Source of the DNA: Rossellomorea marisflavi
GTDB lineage: Bacteria > Bacillota > Bacilli > Bacillales > Bacillaceae_B
Reading direction: 5' to 3'
Length of the DNA stretch: 64,000 nucleotides
Assembly (NCBI RefSeq): GCF_001274775.1
Contig: NZ_LGUE01000001.1
Coordinates: 714,334-778,333, forward strand
A program made the translations under genes and the position numbers. Below are positions 27,014 to 35,933 of the stretch, one piece after another (the stretch's first letter is position 1; the number at the start of each line of letters is the position of its first letter). A model generated the notes under the pieces. That model was not told the origin of the DNA and did not search any database. It was given only the letters and a program-made list of their open reading frames with translations.

Positions 27014-27655
27014 ATGAAAAAGCGAAAAGATCCCAGGTTCAGGGTCGGTGAAACGGTGGTTGTGACCATATATGGGACTGTCGGGAAGATAACCGATATT
27101 AAGAAAATCGACGGGGAATTCCTCTACGAAGTAAATGAGAGTGAAGGACTGTTCAAGGAATCAGCACTCGAACTCCTTGAATCGTATGATGGATATATTT
27201 TCGAGCAGGAGCAAATCGACATCGAATACAAATTCCTTTTCGGCGATCTGGTGGTCGTCAAGGGTTACGACGAAGACCTCTTCAAGATTGTAGGGTTTCG
27301 CACTGAAATCTGGCGCTATAAAGATGATGCATGGGAAGATGTCATCTATGAGCTCATGAGGGTGACGGATGGTGAATGGCTGGAGGCGGATGAGAACGAA
27401 ATCACCCTCGTGGCCGACGAAGGCCAGGCAGAGGCCTTCATCAAGAAATATGGGTTCGTCTTTCCGGCCAAGAAGGGGATGAAAACAAAAAAGCTCCCTT
27501 CCCCGATGGGTCAGAAGCCGAACTGGATCGATCAACTATTGGATCACTATAATGACTACAAGCTTCTCTATGAGTTATTTAACGATCCTGTGTACAAAAG
27601 CAAGATGGATCATGTCCTTGAACAGCTCAAGTACCATTCGAGCCACGAATCATAA
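27014..27655 (+). CDS. conserved protein with two KOW-like modules (YodN-like by position)
   Basis: The 213-residue acidic protein has two similar small-barrel segments: FRVGETVVVTIYGTVGKITD (about residues 9-28) and FLFGDLVVVKGYDEDLFKIV, which look like SH3/KOW-type modules, followed by a helical C-terminus. No membrane segment or catalytic motif is seen. It sits between yozE and yozD, the place of B. subtilis yodN, which is the basis for the comparison. Its 3' end overlaps a small - strand gene by three bases... or nearly so (stop codons at 27653-27655 and 27650-27652). Confidence 0.6.
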   Translation: MKKRKDPRFRVGETVVVTIYGTVGKITDIKKIDGEFLYEVNESEGLFKESALELLESYDGYIFEQEQIDIEYKFLFGDLVVVKGYDEDLFKIVGFRTEIWRYKDDAWEDVIYELMRVTDGEWLEADENEITLVADEGQAEAFIKKYGFVFPAKKGMKTKKLPSPMGQKPNWIDQLLDHYNDYKLLYELFNDPVYKSKMDHVLEQLKYHSSHES

Positions 27656-27811
27656 AGAAGGAATCATCCACATGAGATAGAGGAACATGGGAACACTGAG
27701 AATCATGAATGAGATCAAGATGAAGCGGAGGACCCATTGCATTCCCTTCAGGATCGTCGTTTCCACTTCATCTGCATTTCTTTCCATTACCTTGAGCGCT
27801 TTATTCAACAA
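27650..27811 (-). CDS. 53-residue small membrane protein
   Basis: On -, AGAGGAGTGG lies about nine bases before TTG 27811 (TTG 27808 also possible). The frame reads LLNKALKVMERNADEVETTI followed by a hydrophobic helix with FILISFMILSVPMFLYLMW, then IPSL and stop. The polar N-terminal helix and single membrane segment look real, and the Shine-Dalgarno is good. I do not recognise a family. It is convergent with the yodN-like gene, the 3' ends overlapping. Confidence 0.5.
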   Translation of the reverse strand: MLNKALKVMERNADEVETTILKGMQWVLRFILISFMILSVPMFLYLMWMIPSL

Positions 27812-27868
27812 TTGACTCCACTCCTCTATGAACCAGTCCGGTTCGTGATTGAATAGTAGAGTGTATGC

Positions 27869-27921
27869 CCGTCCCTCCCATGTTATGAAATCTTTTTTAC
27901 AGTCATAACATGGGAGGACGG
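27869..27921. repeat. long inverted repeat between the small membrane gene and yozD
   Basis: CCGTCCCTCCCATGTTATGA (27869-27888) pairs with TCATAACATGGGAGGACGG (27903-27921): 19 pairs with one bulged C and a 14-base loop. Neither strand has a T-run after it, so it is not a standard terminator. It ends 32 bases before the yozD start. Confidence 0.8.
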
Positions 27922-27953
27922 CTCATAAATTGAGAATCAAAGGGGGCGATCTT

Positions 27954-28133
27954 ATGCGAGAAATCGAAGTCTTTATCGATACGGAGGAAATTGCGGATTT
28001 CTTTATGAAAGAGTTGATCGAAAGAGGCTTTGTCCCTTCTGAAGCCGAAATCGAAGAGCTCGCGGATATCACTTTCGAGTATTTGATTGCCAAGTCCATC
28101 ATCGATGAGGAATGGGAAGAAGAAATAGAATAG
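27954..28133 (+). CDS. yozD: YozD family protein
   Basis: The 59-residue acidic protein (MREIEVFIDTEEIADFFMKE...) matches YozD in length and content: two or three helices with many Glu and no Cys. Start ATG 27954 is six bases after AAAGGGGGC; an upstream in-frame ATG at 27930 would include the Shine-Dalgarno. The function of YozD is unknown. A terminator follows. Confidence 0.85.
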   Translation: MREIEVFIDTEEIADFFMKELIERGFVPSEAEIEELADITFEYLIAKSIIDEEWEEEIE

Positions 28134-28149
28134 AGGTCAATCATTAGCA

Positions 28150-28181
28150 GAGGGAGCCCTTTGGAGGGCACCCTCTTTTTG
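28150..28181 (+). terminator. intrinsic terminator after yozD
   Basis: GAGGG.GCCCT pairs with AGGGC.CCCTC around TTGG, then TTTTT. Confidence 0.85.
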
Positions 28182-28201
28182 CTGTGCATACCATTTCCGG
28201 A

Positions 28202-29278
28202 TCAACGCTTCTTCGAGGCAGATTTTATCAAACCTGATACAGCCCTCTTCCAACGTTTTGTCAATGTGAAGCTACCTGGAGGTGGAATGGACAGAAGATG
28301 CTCTTTGATCTCGGACGGATCACCTTTGTACCATTCGCGAGATGGATAGGGCAGGCGGGCGGCATCCGGCCAAACATCCACTAGCCGGGGGCTGTACAAC
28401 GTACGGATGCTTGCAGGATCATTCGAATATACACGGGGCCAATAATCCTGCCGGGAAGCGGTATGGCGCCTTATAAGGGCATATCGCAGGGACGATTGAT
28501 GGATGTGAGGGTGGAATAAGATCCGGTAAAGCTTCTTACCTGCTACAATCCGCGCATGGACATCGTCAAATCCATAAATCGTATCTCCAGCCAGAGAAAG
28601 GGAAGGCTCTTCTCCGTAGGGGAAAAGGATCGACGTGAATCCCAGGGAATCCTGAAGGGTAAATAACCACCTGGTCAGTTCCTTTTGTTCCATCCATTGT
28701 GAAACGATTCGATTTTCGATGAGCATCTGTTCATTGATGATCAGTGCCGTTGTGAGAAGGTTGCTATCTCCAGATTTGAAGAAAGCCTGCCAAAATGGCT
28801 TCATGAAGGACGACACTTGGAGTTTTGACAGGAGGCCCCAGTGAAATGACCCCTTTTCCTTCCATTCTTCATAAAGCATCAGCTGAGGATAGGCATCCTC
28901 GAAGATCGCCGCATTGCAAGTTTCAAGGAATGAAAAGAAATCTTCCTGGACCCCCTTCGGCAAGACATTTGATAGAAGGCTTCCCCGAAGATCGGTCATA
29001 TAATAACCCGCGTTCCGTGAAACCATATGGGCAAGGAATGCCCAATGGATTTCCGGGTGTTTCCGGTAGAAGTTCAAATACCTTGACGTACGCGTCAAAT
29101 TGTCCCGGTTTCCATTGGTGGTCTGCCCTTTCATGTGTTGAAGCCTTTCACGCTCATCGGAAAAGAATAATACGGGTTGATCATCTTCCCAGGGCTGAAG
29201 CATGGCTTCCGCTTCCTGGACTGGCAGCAGGGGAAGGGACCCGTTGATGACAGTCCCGCGGGCCATTTTGCGTGACAT
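28202..29278 (-). CDS. DUF2515 family protein (YppC-like)
   Basis: The 358-residue protein lacks a signal peptide and clear membrane helices. Conserved-looking stretches include NLTRTSRYLNFYRKHPEIHW and WAFLAHMVSRNAGYYMTDL, which resemble the DUF2515 family that includes B. subtilis YppC. No catalytic motif is recognised. It starts MSRKMARGT with AGGAGCGGG upstream. It is convergent with yozD and divergent from spo0M. Confidence 0.75.
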   Translation of the reverse strand: MSRKMARGTVINGSLPLLPVQEAEAMLQPWEDDQPVLFFSDERERLQHMKGQTTNGNRDNLTRTSRYLNFYRKHPEIHWAFLAHMVSRNAGYYMTDLRGSLLSNVLPKGVQEDFFSFLETCNAAIFEDAYPQLMLYEEWKEKGSFHWGLLSKLQVSSFMKPFWQAFFKSGDSNLLTTALIINEQMLIENRIVSQWMEQKELTRWLFTLQDSLGFTSILFPYGEEPSLSLAGDTIYGFDDVHARIVAGKKLYRILFHPHIHQSSLRYALIRRHTASRQDYWPRVYSNDPASIRTLYSPRLVDVWPDAARLPYPSREWYKGDPSEIKEHLLSIPPPGSFTLTKRWKRAVSGLIKSASKKR

Positions 29279-29450
29279 GAATCCCGCTCCTTTCTTGAAC
29301 CATGTACTCTTAAGCTATTTAACTTTACAGGGCATTATACCCGATGCTTGGCAATGGCGGTCCATCTGCACGTCAAAAGAAGGATTATGGGACGAGAGGA
29401 GAGAAACATCTTAAAGGAAGTCAGTAACTATTTCCGGAGGGGGAAACAAC

Positions 29451-30224
29451 ATGTCATTTTTTAATAAAGTCCTCGCTACAATCGGTATCGGGGCAGCTAC
29501 GGTGGATACGGTACTGGAGAAATCACATTATGTGGCCGGAGAGAGGGTACAAGGCATGATCGGGATCAAGGGAGGCAGCACCCAACAGGAGGTCGATGCC
29601 ATCTATCTCACCCTGCACACCACGTACATCCGTGAATCTGATGATAAGAAATTCACCGATCAGGCGATCATCCAGAAAATCGAGGTGGCAGAACCGTTCA
29701 TCATCAAAGAGAATGAGAGGAAAGAGATTCCATTCGCGTTTGATTTGTCCTATGAAACACCCGTCACCTATGGGAATACAAAAGTATGGGTATCCACGGG
29801 TATGGATATTAAGAATTCCATAGATCCCAAAGATAAGGACTATATCGAAATCGCCCCTCACCCCTTGAAGGAATCGGTCCTCTCCGCTATCCAGGACCTC
29901 GGATTCAGAACGCGGAAAGTGGAGTGTGAACAGGCACCAAAGCGTCTTCGAAGACATTTTCCATTCATCCAGGAGTTTGAATTCGTGCCCATGTCGGGGC
30001 CTTATGCAGGAAAATTGGATGAGCTGGAGGTCATGTTCAATGAGCAGTCCAAGGATAAGGTGGAAATTCTACTTGAAGTGGACCGCAGGGCAAGGGGGCT
30101 TGGTGGGTTCTTAGCAGAAGCACTTGACATGGACGAGTCAATCGTCACACTCAATGTGGATGCTTCCGATGCACCCGACCTTAAACGGATCATCCAAAAG
30201 GCCATCGACCGCGTCTGCTCATAA
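29451..30224 (+). CDS. spo0M: sporulation-control protein Spo0M
   Basis: The 257-residue protein is of the arrestin-like Spo0M family, beginning SFFNKVLATIGIGAATVDTV and built of beta strands (GERVQGMIGIKGG, EIPFAFDLSYETPVTYG). Spo0M influences early sporulation in B. subtilis and is cytoplasmic or membrane-associated. The Shine-Dalgarno is CCGGAGGGGG. The B. subtilis gene is sigma-W dependent, but I see no TGAAAC/CGTA pair in the 170 bases upstream here. Confidence 0.92.
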   Translation: MSFFNKVLATIGIGAATVDTVLEKSHYVAGERVQGMIGIKGGSTQQEVDAIYLTLHTTYIRESDDKKFTDQAIIQKIEVAEPFIIKENERKEIPFAFDLSYETPVTYGNTKVWVSTGMDIKNSIDPKDKDYIEIAPHPLKESVLSAIQDLGFRTRKVECEQAPKRLRRHFPFIQEFEFVPMSGPYAGKLDELEVMFNEQSKDKVEILLEVDRRARGLGGFLAEALDMDESIVTLNVDASDAPDLKRIIQKAIDRVCS

Positions 30225-30312
30225 TGTTTCGACAAAGGTTCCCACCAGTCGATGAAGGATTCGACAGCGCATTTGTCTAATACATCTGAAAAGATCTTTT
30301 GGAGGGATGACC

Positions 30313-30633
30313 ATGCTGACTCTTGATAGAATGATGCGCCCGAAGCGATCCCGTACGACCTATGATATGACCATCTTCCAAACGCCATCCTACGGGGAAG
30401 ATAAAGGTTATCGAAATGTGTATCGATTATCCATTGAAGCAGAAGACCATGCCGATGCCCTTTATCGGACATTCCGCATGTTCAATGTATCCGACCTGAT
30501 GCCGAAGGATTTCAACGGTCGATACCTGACCTCTAAAGACATTGTCTTCATCGATGAGGGAAGGAAAGGGCATTTCTATTATCGCCTTCAATCTGATGGC
30601 TGGGCCCAGGTGAACAGGGTCATCCTTCAGTGA
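30313..30633 (+). CDS. yodL: YodL-like protein
   Basis: The 106-residue soluble protein contains DMTIFQTPSYGEDKGYRNVY near the N-terminus and ends in a YRLQSDGWAQVNRVIL strand. This matches the YodL family by length, motif and position before deoD. No function is known. Start ATG 30313 is seven bases after GGAGG; ATG 30307 would be one base from it. Confidence 0.78.
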   Translation: MLTLDRMMRPKRSRTTYDMTIFQTPSYGEDKGYRNVYRLSIEAEDHADALYRTFRMFNVSDLMPKDFNGRYLTSKDIVFIDEGRKGHFYYRLQSDGWAQVNRVILQ

Positions 30634-30727
30634 CATCCCATTCACCATTTTTTCCTCACCCATTGTCACGACTGTTGAAAAGGATTACAATGGAGGTTCA
30701 TAAACCTACTATCAGGAGGAATGAATG

Positions 30728-31432
30728 GTGAGTGTACATATTGGTGCGAAAGAAAATGAAATTGCAGAAACGGTCCTTTTACCGGGTGATCCCCTAAGGG
30801 CGAAATATATAGCGGAGACGTTCCTTGACAATCCTGTCTGCTACAATGAAGTCCGCAATATGTTCGGTTATACGGGAACATATAAAGGACAACGGATTTC
30901 GGTCCAGGGAACAGGTATGGGTGTCCCGTCGATCTCGATCTATATCAATGAACTGATGCAAAGCTACAATGTGCAGAACCTCATCCGGGTCGGGACATGC
31001 GGTGCGATCCAGAAAGATGTGAAGGTCAGGGATGTCATCCTCGCCATGACATCTTCGACTGATTCCCAAATGAACAAGCTGACATTCAACGGTATCGACT
31101 ATGCCCCGACGGCAAACTTTGACCTTCTCAAACGTGCTTACGACAGTGGGACGGAAAAAGGATTGAGCCTGAAGGTGGGGAATGTCTTCACCGCTGACAT
31201 GTTCTACAATGACAATGCAGAACATGAGAAGTGGGCACAGTACGGTATCCTTGCCATTGAAATGGAGACGAGTGCCCTATATACACTGGCTGCCAAATAC
31301 GGCCGGAATGCATTGAGCGTCCTGACTGTGAGTGATCACATCATCACAGGAGAAGAAACTTCTGCAGAAGAAAGACAGACTACCTTCAACGATATGATCG
31401 AAGTGGCACTTGAAGCGGCCATCAAGGCGTAA
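30728..31432 (+). CDS. deoD: purine-nucleoside phosphorylase DeoD
   Basis: The 234-residue enzyme cleaves purine (deoxy)ribonucleosides with phosphate in salvage. The phosphate-binding [40 protein letters not shown] and [12 protein letters not shown] are all present, and VSDHIITGE carries the catalytic Asp. GTG 30728 (MSVHIG as in B. subtilis) is seven bases after AGGAGGA and is preferred to ATG 30725. It ends in its own terminator. Confidence 0.96.
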   Translation: MSVHIGAKENEIAETVLLPGDPLRAKYIAETFLDNPVCYNEVRNMFGYTGTYKGQRISVQGTGMGVPSISIYINELMQSYNVQNLIRVGTCGAIQKDVKVRDVILAMTSSTDSQMNKLTFNGIDYAPTANFDLLKRAYDSGTEKGLSLKVGNVFTADMFYNDNAEHEKWAQYGILAIEMETSALYTLAAKYGRNALSVLTVSDHIITGEETSAEERQTTFNDMIEVALEAAIKA

Positions 31433-31445
31433 GCTCATGCTGAAT

Positions 31446-31490
31446 AGACTGCGTTTTCCCAAAACTTGGGGAGGCGCAGTCTTTATTTTG
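31446..31490 (+). terminator. intrinsic terminator after deoD
   Basis: AGACTGCG pairs with CGCAGTCT around an inner TTCCC/GGGGA stem, then TTATTTTG. Confidence 0.75.
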
Positions 31491-31568
31491 TGAAGTTTCT
31501 CCTGCTTACAGAATCAAAAATTAATGGTAATATGTTAAATGCAATCAAAATAGAAACTAGGTGAAAGT

Positions 31569-32408
31569 ATGAAAAAGATCATCATGGTCTCTGCTGCATC
31601 CCTCGTCCTGCTTTCAGGATGTCAGCAAGTCAAGGACTGGTCTAATGATCTTACAGGTAAAAAAGATCAGACAGAAGAAAAACAACAAGACGAAAAAAAA
31701 CCTGAACAAACACCTGCGGATGAAAAAGGAAATGCCTCCGCACCCGAAGAAACCACACCATCAGAGCTTCAGTTGGATGCCAGGTTCTTCAACGACATCA
31801 AGGAAGTGGATGGACATGCCATCATTCAAAACCCTTCCAACATCCTCGCCATGGTCAATAAGGACTATGGACTGGGTGAATACAAACCGGATGATCTCGT
31901 ACGTCCGGACGTACCATTCGTTTTCGGCGAAGAGGACCTGGAAAAAGCCCATATGCGTAAGGAAGCGGCAGAACATCTTGAAGACATGTTCGCCGGTGCC
32001 AAAAAGGACAATCTTTATCTGACTGCTATTTCCGGATACAGGTCATATGATTATCAAAAAATGCTTCTCGAAAGAGAGAAGGAACAATATGGAGACGAAA
32101 AAGCCGTCATGGCAGTCGCCCCTCCTGGAAACAGTGAGCACCAATCGGGCTTGGCCATGGATATTTCAAGTCAGAGCCATCAATTCCAGATCGATATTCC
32201 TTTCGGGGAAACCGAGGAAGGGAAATGGCTTGCCGAGCATGCCCACGAGTATGGATTCATTCTCCGCTACCCTGAAGACAAAGAAGAAATCACAAAATAT
32301 CAATATGAACCATGGCACTTCCGCTACGTTGGAAAAGAAGCAGCCAAGGTCATCTATGATAAGGATTGGACGCTAGAAGAATATTTTGATCATGTGAAAG
32401 AAATATGA
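31569..32408 (+). CDS. yodJ: M15 family D-alanyl-D-alanine carboxypeptidase lipoprotein (YodJ)
   Basis: The 279-residue lipoprotein has lipobox LLSGC (Cys about residue 18), a low-complexity Lys/Glu/Gln/Pro linker (to about residue 65) and a VanY/M15 domain. Zinc ligands are in SEHQSGLAMDIS (His, Asp) and EPWHFRYVG (His), with the ISGYRSYDYQ segment before them. It trims the terminal D-Ala of peptidoglycan stems outside the membrane. Its place next to deoD and ctpA matches B. subtilis. Repeat copy 2 follows its stop. Confidence 0.92.
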   Translation: MKKIIMVSAASLVLLSGCQQVKDWSNDLTGKKDQTEEKQQDEKKPEQTPADEKGNASAPEETTPSELQLDARFFNDIKEVDGHAIIQNPSNILAMVNKDYGLGEYKPDDLVRPDVPFVFGEEDLEKAHMRKEAAEHLEDMFAGAKKDNLYLTAISGYRSYDYQKMLLEREKEQYGDEKAVMAVAPPGNSEHQSGLAMDISSQSHQFQIDIPFGETEEGKWLAEHAHEYGFILRYPEDKEEITKYQYEPWHFRYVGKEAAKVIYDKDWTLEEYFDHVKEI

Positions 32409-32448
32409 TGATCTAAAGGGCACGAACGAACATGTTTTCGTCATAAAG

Positions 32449-32755
32449 AAGAAGCTGAGACAAACATGTTTTAGTCATAGTATAACCCGAATCATTTGCC
32501 TATGATAAAGCAAATGATTCGGGTTTTTAATTTGTTTAATGAACATTCAAATTTCATCGGTTCCAGCGGTTGATCGGAGTGCAAGACGAAGACTCCTGCG
32601 GGAAGAGTAGCTGATGTGAGACCCCGGAGGCGTGCCGAGGAGGCTCACGGGCTACCCGCGGAAAGCGAAGTCTTGCACGGAGATCATGAGCGGAGTAGAG
32701 AACCTAAACAGATCGTATTCGCCATTGCATGGATTTTTCCCAAACTCCTTTCTTT
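32449..32755 (+). repeat. structured intergenic repeat, copy 2
   Basis: It begins AAGAAGCTGAGACAA and carries the ATCATTTGC...GCAAATGAT hairpin (about 32489-32525). The core GGAGTGCAAGACGAAGACTC is paired with the GAAGTCTTGCAC end near 32680. The core is longer than in copy 1 (an extra AGCTGATGTGAGACCCC block). The right end has lost most of its inverted terminus. Confidence 0.85.
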
Positions 32756-32819
32756 ATGTCTGAATCCTGGCTCACCTACATAGACTAGGGGTAGCAAGTA
32801 GGACAAGGGGGGAGCAAAT

Positions 32820-33404
32820 ATGAGATCGGGTGTCTCCATCGCAATCGGCAGTCTGCTTGTGGCTTCCGGTATCAATATGTTCTTCGTGCCCCATCATTTC
32901 CTCGATGGAGGCATGATCGGGATCGGGCTCCTGACATACTATTGGTTTGGTCTTCCTCCGGGATTGACGATCATCGTCCTAAGTGTCCCCCTCTATGCAA
33001 TCGCCTTTTATAAGGATCGCAGCTTGTTTTACCGAAGTGTCCATGGGCTATGGATTTCCTCCCTTATGATCGACTGGCTTCACCCTTTGAGCGACCGTGT
33101 GTACTTGTCCCCCTTAGCATGCGCTTTACTGGGTGGTGCAACCGTCGGGATCGGGATCGGATTGATGTTGAGGGTGGGTGCTGCGACAGGAGGAAGCGAC
33201 TTGCTGGCACAGCTCCTCGGAAGGGGATTTGGTTTCAATCCCGGGAAGGTCATTTTCCTTTTTGACAGTCTTGTTCTTTTGGCCGGTCTCTCAGTCATTG
33301 GAGGGGAAGCATTCCTTCATTCGCTGGTCGCCATAAGCACAGTCGGTTTTTTTACGACGCTTTTGGCATATCCTACCCATAATGATGGATTTTCCTTTCG
33401 CTAA
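32820..33404 (+). CDS. short YitT family (DUF161) membrane protein
   Basis: The 194-residue protein has about five to six membrane helices. ASGINMFFVPHHFLDGGMIGIG and AATGGSDLLAQLL are the DUF161 signatures. Most YitT proteins are about 280 residues with a soluble DUF2179 tail; that tail is missing, since the frame ends shortly after the last helix. The family is proposed to be transporters, without an agreed substrate. It starts MRSGVSIAIGS after GGGGGGAGC. ctpA follows 106 bases later. Confidence 0.8.
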   Translation: MRSGVSIAIGSLLVASGINMFFVPHHFLDGGMIGIGLLTYYWFGLPPGLTIIVLSVPLYAIAFYKDRSLFYRSVHGLWISSLMIDWLHPLSDRVYLSPLACALLGGATVGIGIGLMLRVGAATGGSDLLAQLLGRGFGFNPGKVIFLFDSLVLLAGLSVIGGEAFLHSLVAISTVGFFTTLLAYPTHNDGFSFR

Positions 33405-33510
33405 CGTATAAAAGCTGATAGAATGAAGAGGTTATAATCTCATGATGCCTTATGGGCTCCATGATCAGTCTAAAACACTATGATACATAGCAATGAAAGT
33501 GGTGGAAGCA

Positions 33511-34968
33511 TTGGAACAGGACAAGACAGATCAATCACCCCAGCAAGAATCGAATGTTATTAAAATGAAGAAATTCAAATTCGTCATGCTGATTTTCATC
33601 CTCGTATTCGCCACAGCAGGAATCACCACCTTTGCCCTGGCCTTCGGTGATGAAAAAGCCGTGAATGTCGGAGTGACCGATCGATCGGAATTCACGAAGC
33701 TATACGATGCTTACGACAAACTGAACGACAATTATTACAAAGACCTTGATAAAGATACGCTTATCGACGGCGCGATCAACGGCATGATCGAAAGCGTGGG
33801 GGATCCGTATTCCGATTACATGGATAAAGATGAAGCGAAGAAATTCGATGAGAGCATTTCATCTTCCTTTGAAGGAATCGGAGCTGAAATCCAGGAGAAA
33901 GACGGCTATATCGCCATTGTTTCCCCGATAAAAGGGTCACCCGCCGAATCGGCAGGACTCAAACCGAACGATAAGATCCTGAAGGTCGACGACAAAAGCA
34001 TCCAGGGGATGTCGGTATCGGAAGCCGTTCTGTTGATCAGAGGGGAAAAAGGCTCCAAAGTCACCCTCACCGTGCAGCGGCCGGGTCAGGACAAATCGAT
34101 GGAAGTGACCATCACCCGTGATGAGATCCCGATCGAGACCGTGTATGCAGAAATGAAAAAAGATGGGGTCGCGAAGATCCAGATTACGTCATTCTCTGAG
34201 CATACTTACAAGGAACTGACGGAGGCACTGAACGAAATGAATGACAAGGGAATGAAAAAGCTTGTCATTGATTTGAGGCAGAACCCTGGTGGTCTTTTGG
34301 ATCAGGCCATCAAGATCTCGAATCTCTTCGTACCTGAAGGGGAAGTGATGTTCCAGGTAGAGGACAGTAACGGCAAGGTTGAGAAATACGTTGCTGAGGG
34401 AGGGGATAAAATCGATATCCCTACAGCCGTCCTCGTTGATGGGGGCAGTGCCAGTGCGGCCGAGATCCTTGCGGCTGCCGTAAGTGAATCAAATGACATC
34501 CCATTGGTCGGAACGAAGACCTTCGGGAAAGGAACCGTACAGACAGCTGAAGAGTTCAAGGACGGTTCAAACATGAAATTTACGACGGCCAAGTGGCTGA
34601 CACCGGAAGGCAACTGGATTCATGAGAAGGGAATCAAGCCGACCGTGGAAGTGAAAATGCCGGATTATGCAGAATTGCCATACTTGAATCCGGACAAAGA
34701 ACTGAAAGAATCCGATCTTTCCGATCAAGTGAAGACAGCGGAACAGATGCTGAATGCCCTTGACTTCAACCCTGGTAACGTTGATGGATATTACGACGAA
34801 GACACAACGAAGGCAGTGGAGAAGTTCCAAGAAAGCAAAAAGCTGAAGGTTACCGGGAAGCTGGATTCTGACACCATCATCCAGTTGATGGATAGCTTGA
34901 GGGAAAAACTGCAGAAAAACGATCCACAGTTCAAAAAGGCAGTGGAACAGCTCAATAAAAAGAATTGA
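33511..34968 (+). CDS. ctpA: carboxy-terminal processing protease CtpA
   Basis: The 485-residue S41 protease has an N-terminal membrane helix (FKFVMLIFILVFATAGITTF), a PDZ domain (about residues 105-190), the protease core with catalytic Ser in DGGSASAAEIL and Lys in TKTFGKGTVQ, and a C-terminal peptidoglycan-binding domain (GNVDGYYDEDTTKAVEKFQE). It cleaves extracytoplasmic substrates. The start is uncertain: TTG 33511 follows GTGGTGGAAG, while ATG 33493 has no Shine-Dalgarno. It is located near yodJ as in B. subtilis ctpA. Confidence 0.92.
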   Translation: MEQDKTDQSPQQESNVIKMKKFKFVMLIFILVFATAGITTFALAFGDEKAVNVGVTDRSEFTKLYDAYDKLNDNYYKDLDKDTLIDGAINGMIESVGDPYSDYMDKDEAKKFDESISSSFEGIGAEIQEKDGYIAIVSPIKGSPAESAGLKPNDKILKVDDKSIQGMSVSEAVLLIRGEKGSKVTLTVQRPGQDKSMEVTITRDEIPIETVYAEMKKDGVAKIQITSFSEHTYKELTEALNEMNDKGMKKLVIDLRQNPGGLLDQAIKISNLFVPEGEVMFQVEDSNGKVEKYVAEGGDKIDIPTAVLVDGGSASAAEILAAAVSESNDIPLVGTKTFGKGTVQTAEEFKDGSNMKFTTAKWLTPEGNWIHEKGIKPTVEVKMPDYAELPYLNPDKELKESDLSDQVKTAEQMLNALDFNPGNVDGYYDEDTTKAVEKFQESKKLKVTGKLDSDTIIQLMDSLREKLQKNDPQFKKAVEQLNKKN

Positions 34969-34975
34969 TCATGAA

Positions 34976-35008
34976 GATGCCCCGGTAACGGACCGGGGTA
35001 TCTTTTTT
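34976..35008. terminator. bidirectional terminator
   Basis: GATGCCCCGG (34976-34985) pairs with CCGGGGTATC (34993-35002), then TTTTTT. It lies between ctpA and the convergent AlbA-domain gene. Confidence 0.8.
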
Positions 35009-35009
35009 A

Positions 35010-35723
35010 TTATGGAAACGTGTCAAGACCGAGCACCTTTTCGATCCTTTGTTTTTTTCTCATGATCCATTCTTCTACGTACTGTCGATATCGTACATCC
35101 GCGGAGGAGTGGAACTCCTTGAGCAACGTCCTTAAATCCGAGAGGTGTTCTTCAAGGGACTTCATACTTCTTTCATAGCCGTTTAAATGGACTTTCTTCA
35201 TAATGATTTCTACAAGGTGCTCATTCCCGGCTTCGATGGTTTTCGTCCCCTGTCTCACATAGATGGCCCCGTCCCTGAGTTCCCCTTTTGTGACCACCGA
35301 AGTAAAGGGGACATACCGGGGGTCATATTCGATGATCAGGGCTTGAAAGCGCTTTGAGTGCAACAGAGGATCGACTTCGCTTTGGAAAAGATAATCTTCC
35401 GTCCGATACGTAAGATAGCTCGGCAGAAGATGTTGGAGTTTATTATCCACATCGGCTTTATCATAAAAATCTTCATCTGTGAGCCCTCTCAATGTGAGAC
35501 TGCCGTCGTCTTCCTGTCTGACACCAAGTATGAGACAACCTCCACCTGAATTGGAGATGGCAAGGATATGCTTGGCAAGCTTGGTCCATTCGACCCAGCT
35601 CGATTTAAAATCAACATAATCTGATTCACCCGTATTATTCAGCAGCAATTCTTTCAGGCTCTCCCTGGAGGGGGTGATCAAGAATTCCTTCAAAGTCTGC
35701 GGTACAATCTTGTCATGAAACAA
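35010..35723 (-). CDS. AlbA/Schlafen-domain putative DNA- or RNA-binding protein
   Basis: The 237-residue protein starts at TTG 35723 after AGAGGTC. The segment ESDYVDFKSSWVEWTKLAKH then ILAISNSGGGCLILGV is the AlbA_2 (Schlafen core) domain. The C-terminal third is a charged helical region (SLEEHLSDLRTLLKEFH). Such proteins occur as regulators and in defence loci; no associated system is seen here, and no ATPase or HTH domain is fused. The role is unknown. Confidence 0.75.
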   Translation of the reverse strand: MFHDKIVPQTLKEFLITPSRESLKELLLNNTGESDYVDFKSSWVEWTKLAKHILAISNSGGGCLILGVRQEDDGSLTLRGLTDEDFYDKADVDNKLQHLLPSYLTYRTEDYLFQSEVDPLLHSKRFQALIIEYDPRYVPFTSVVTKGELRDGAIYVRQGTKTIEAGNEHLVEIIMKKVHLNGYERSMKSLEEHLSDLRTLLKEFHSSADVRYRQYVEEWIMRKKQRIEKVLGLDTFP

Positions 35724-35933
35724 TGGGATCCGACCTCTTTTCCTTTGGTCTACTCCTACATTTTATGCGGCAGGTCGACCTTTATGGCTGTATCCAGAAA
35801 ATCAGGTGAGATTGCTTTCATTGTCATAACGTCCTGAATTGACTAAAATGGTACAGAGAGAATATCACCGTATAGCCGAAGCAACCATTGATCATATACT
35901 GGTCCGGTGAAAAAAGAAAAGAGGAACGTGTTC

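Noticed and set aside
35760..35933. Zur box upstream of the CobW-type GTPase
   Set aside because: No TCGTAATnATTACGA-like palindrome is seen, so zinc regulation is not claimed.
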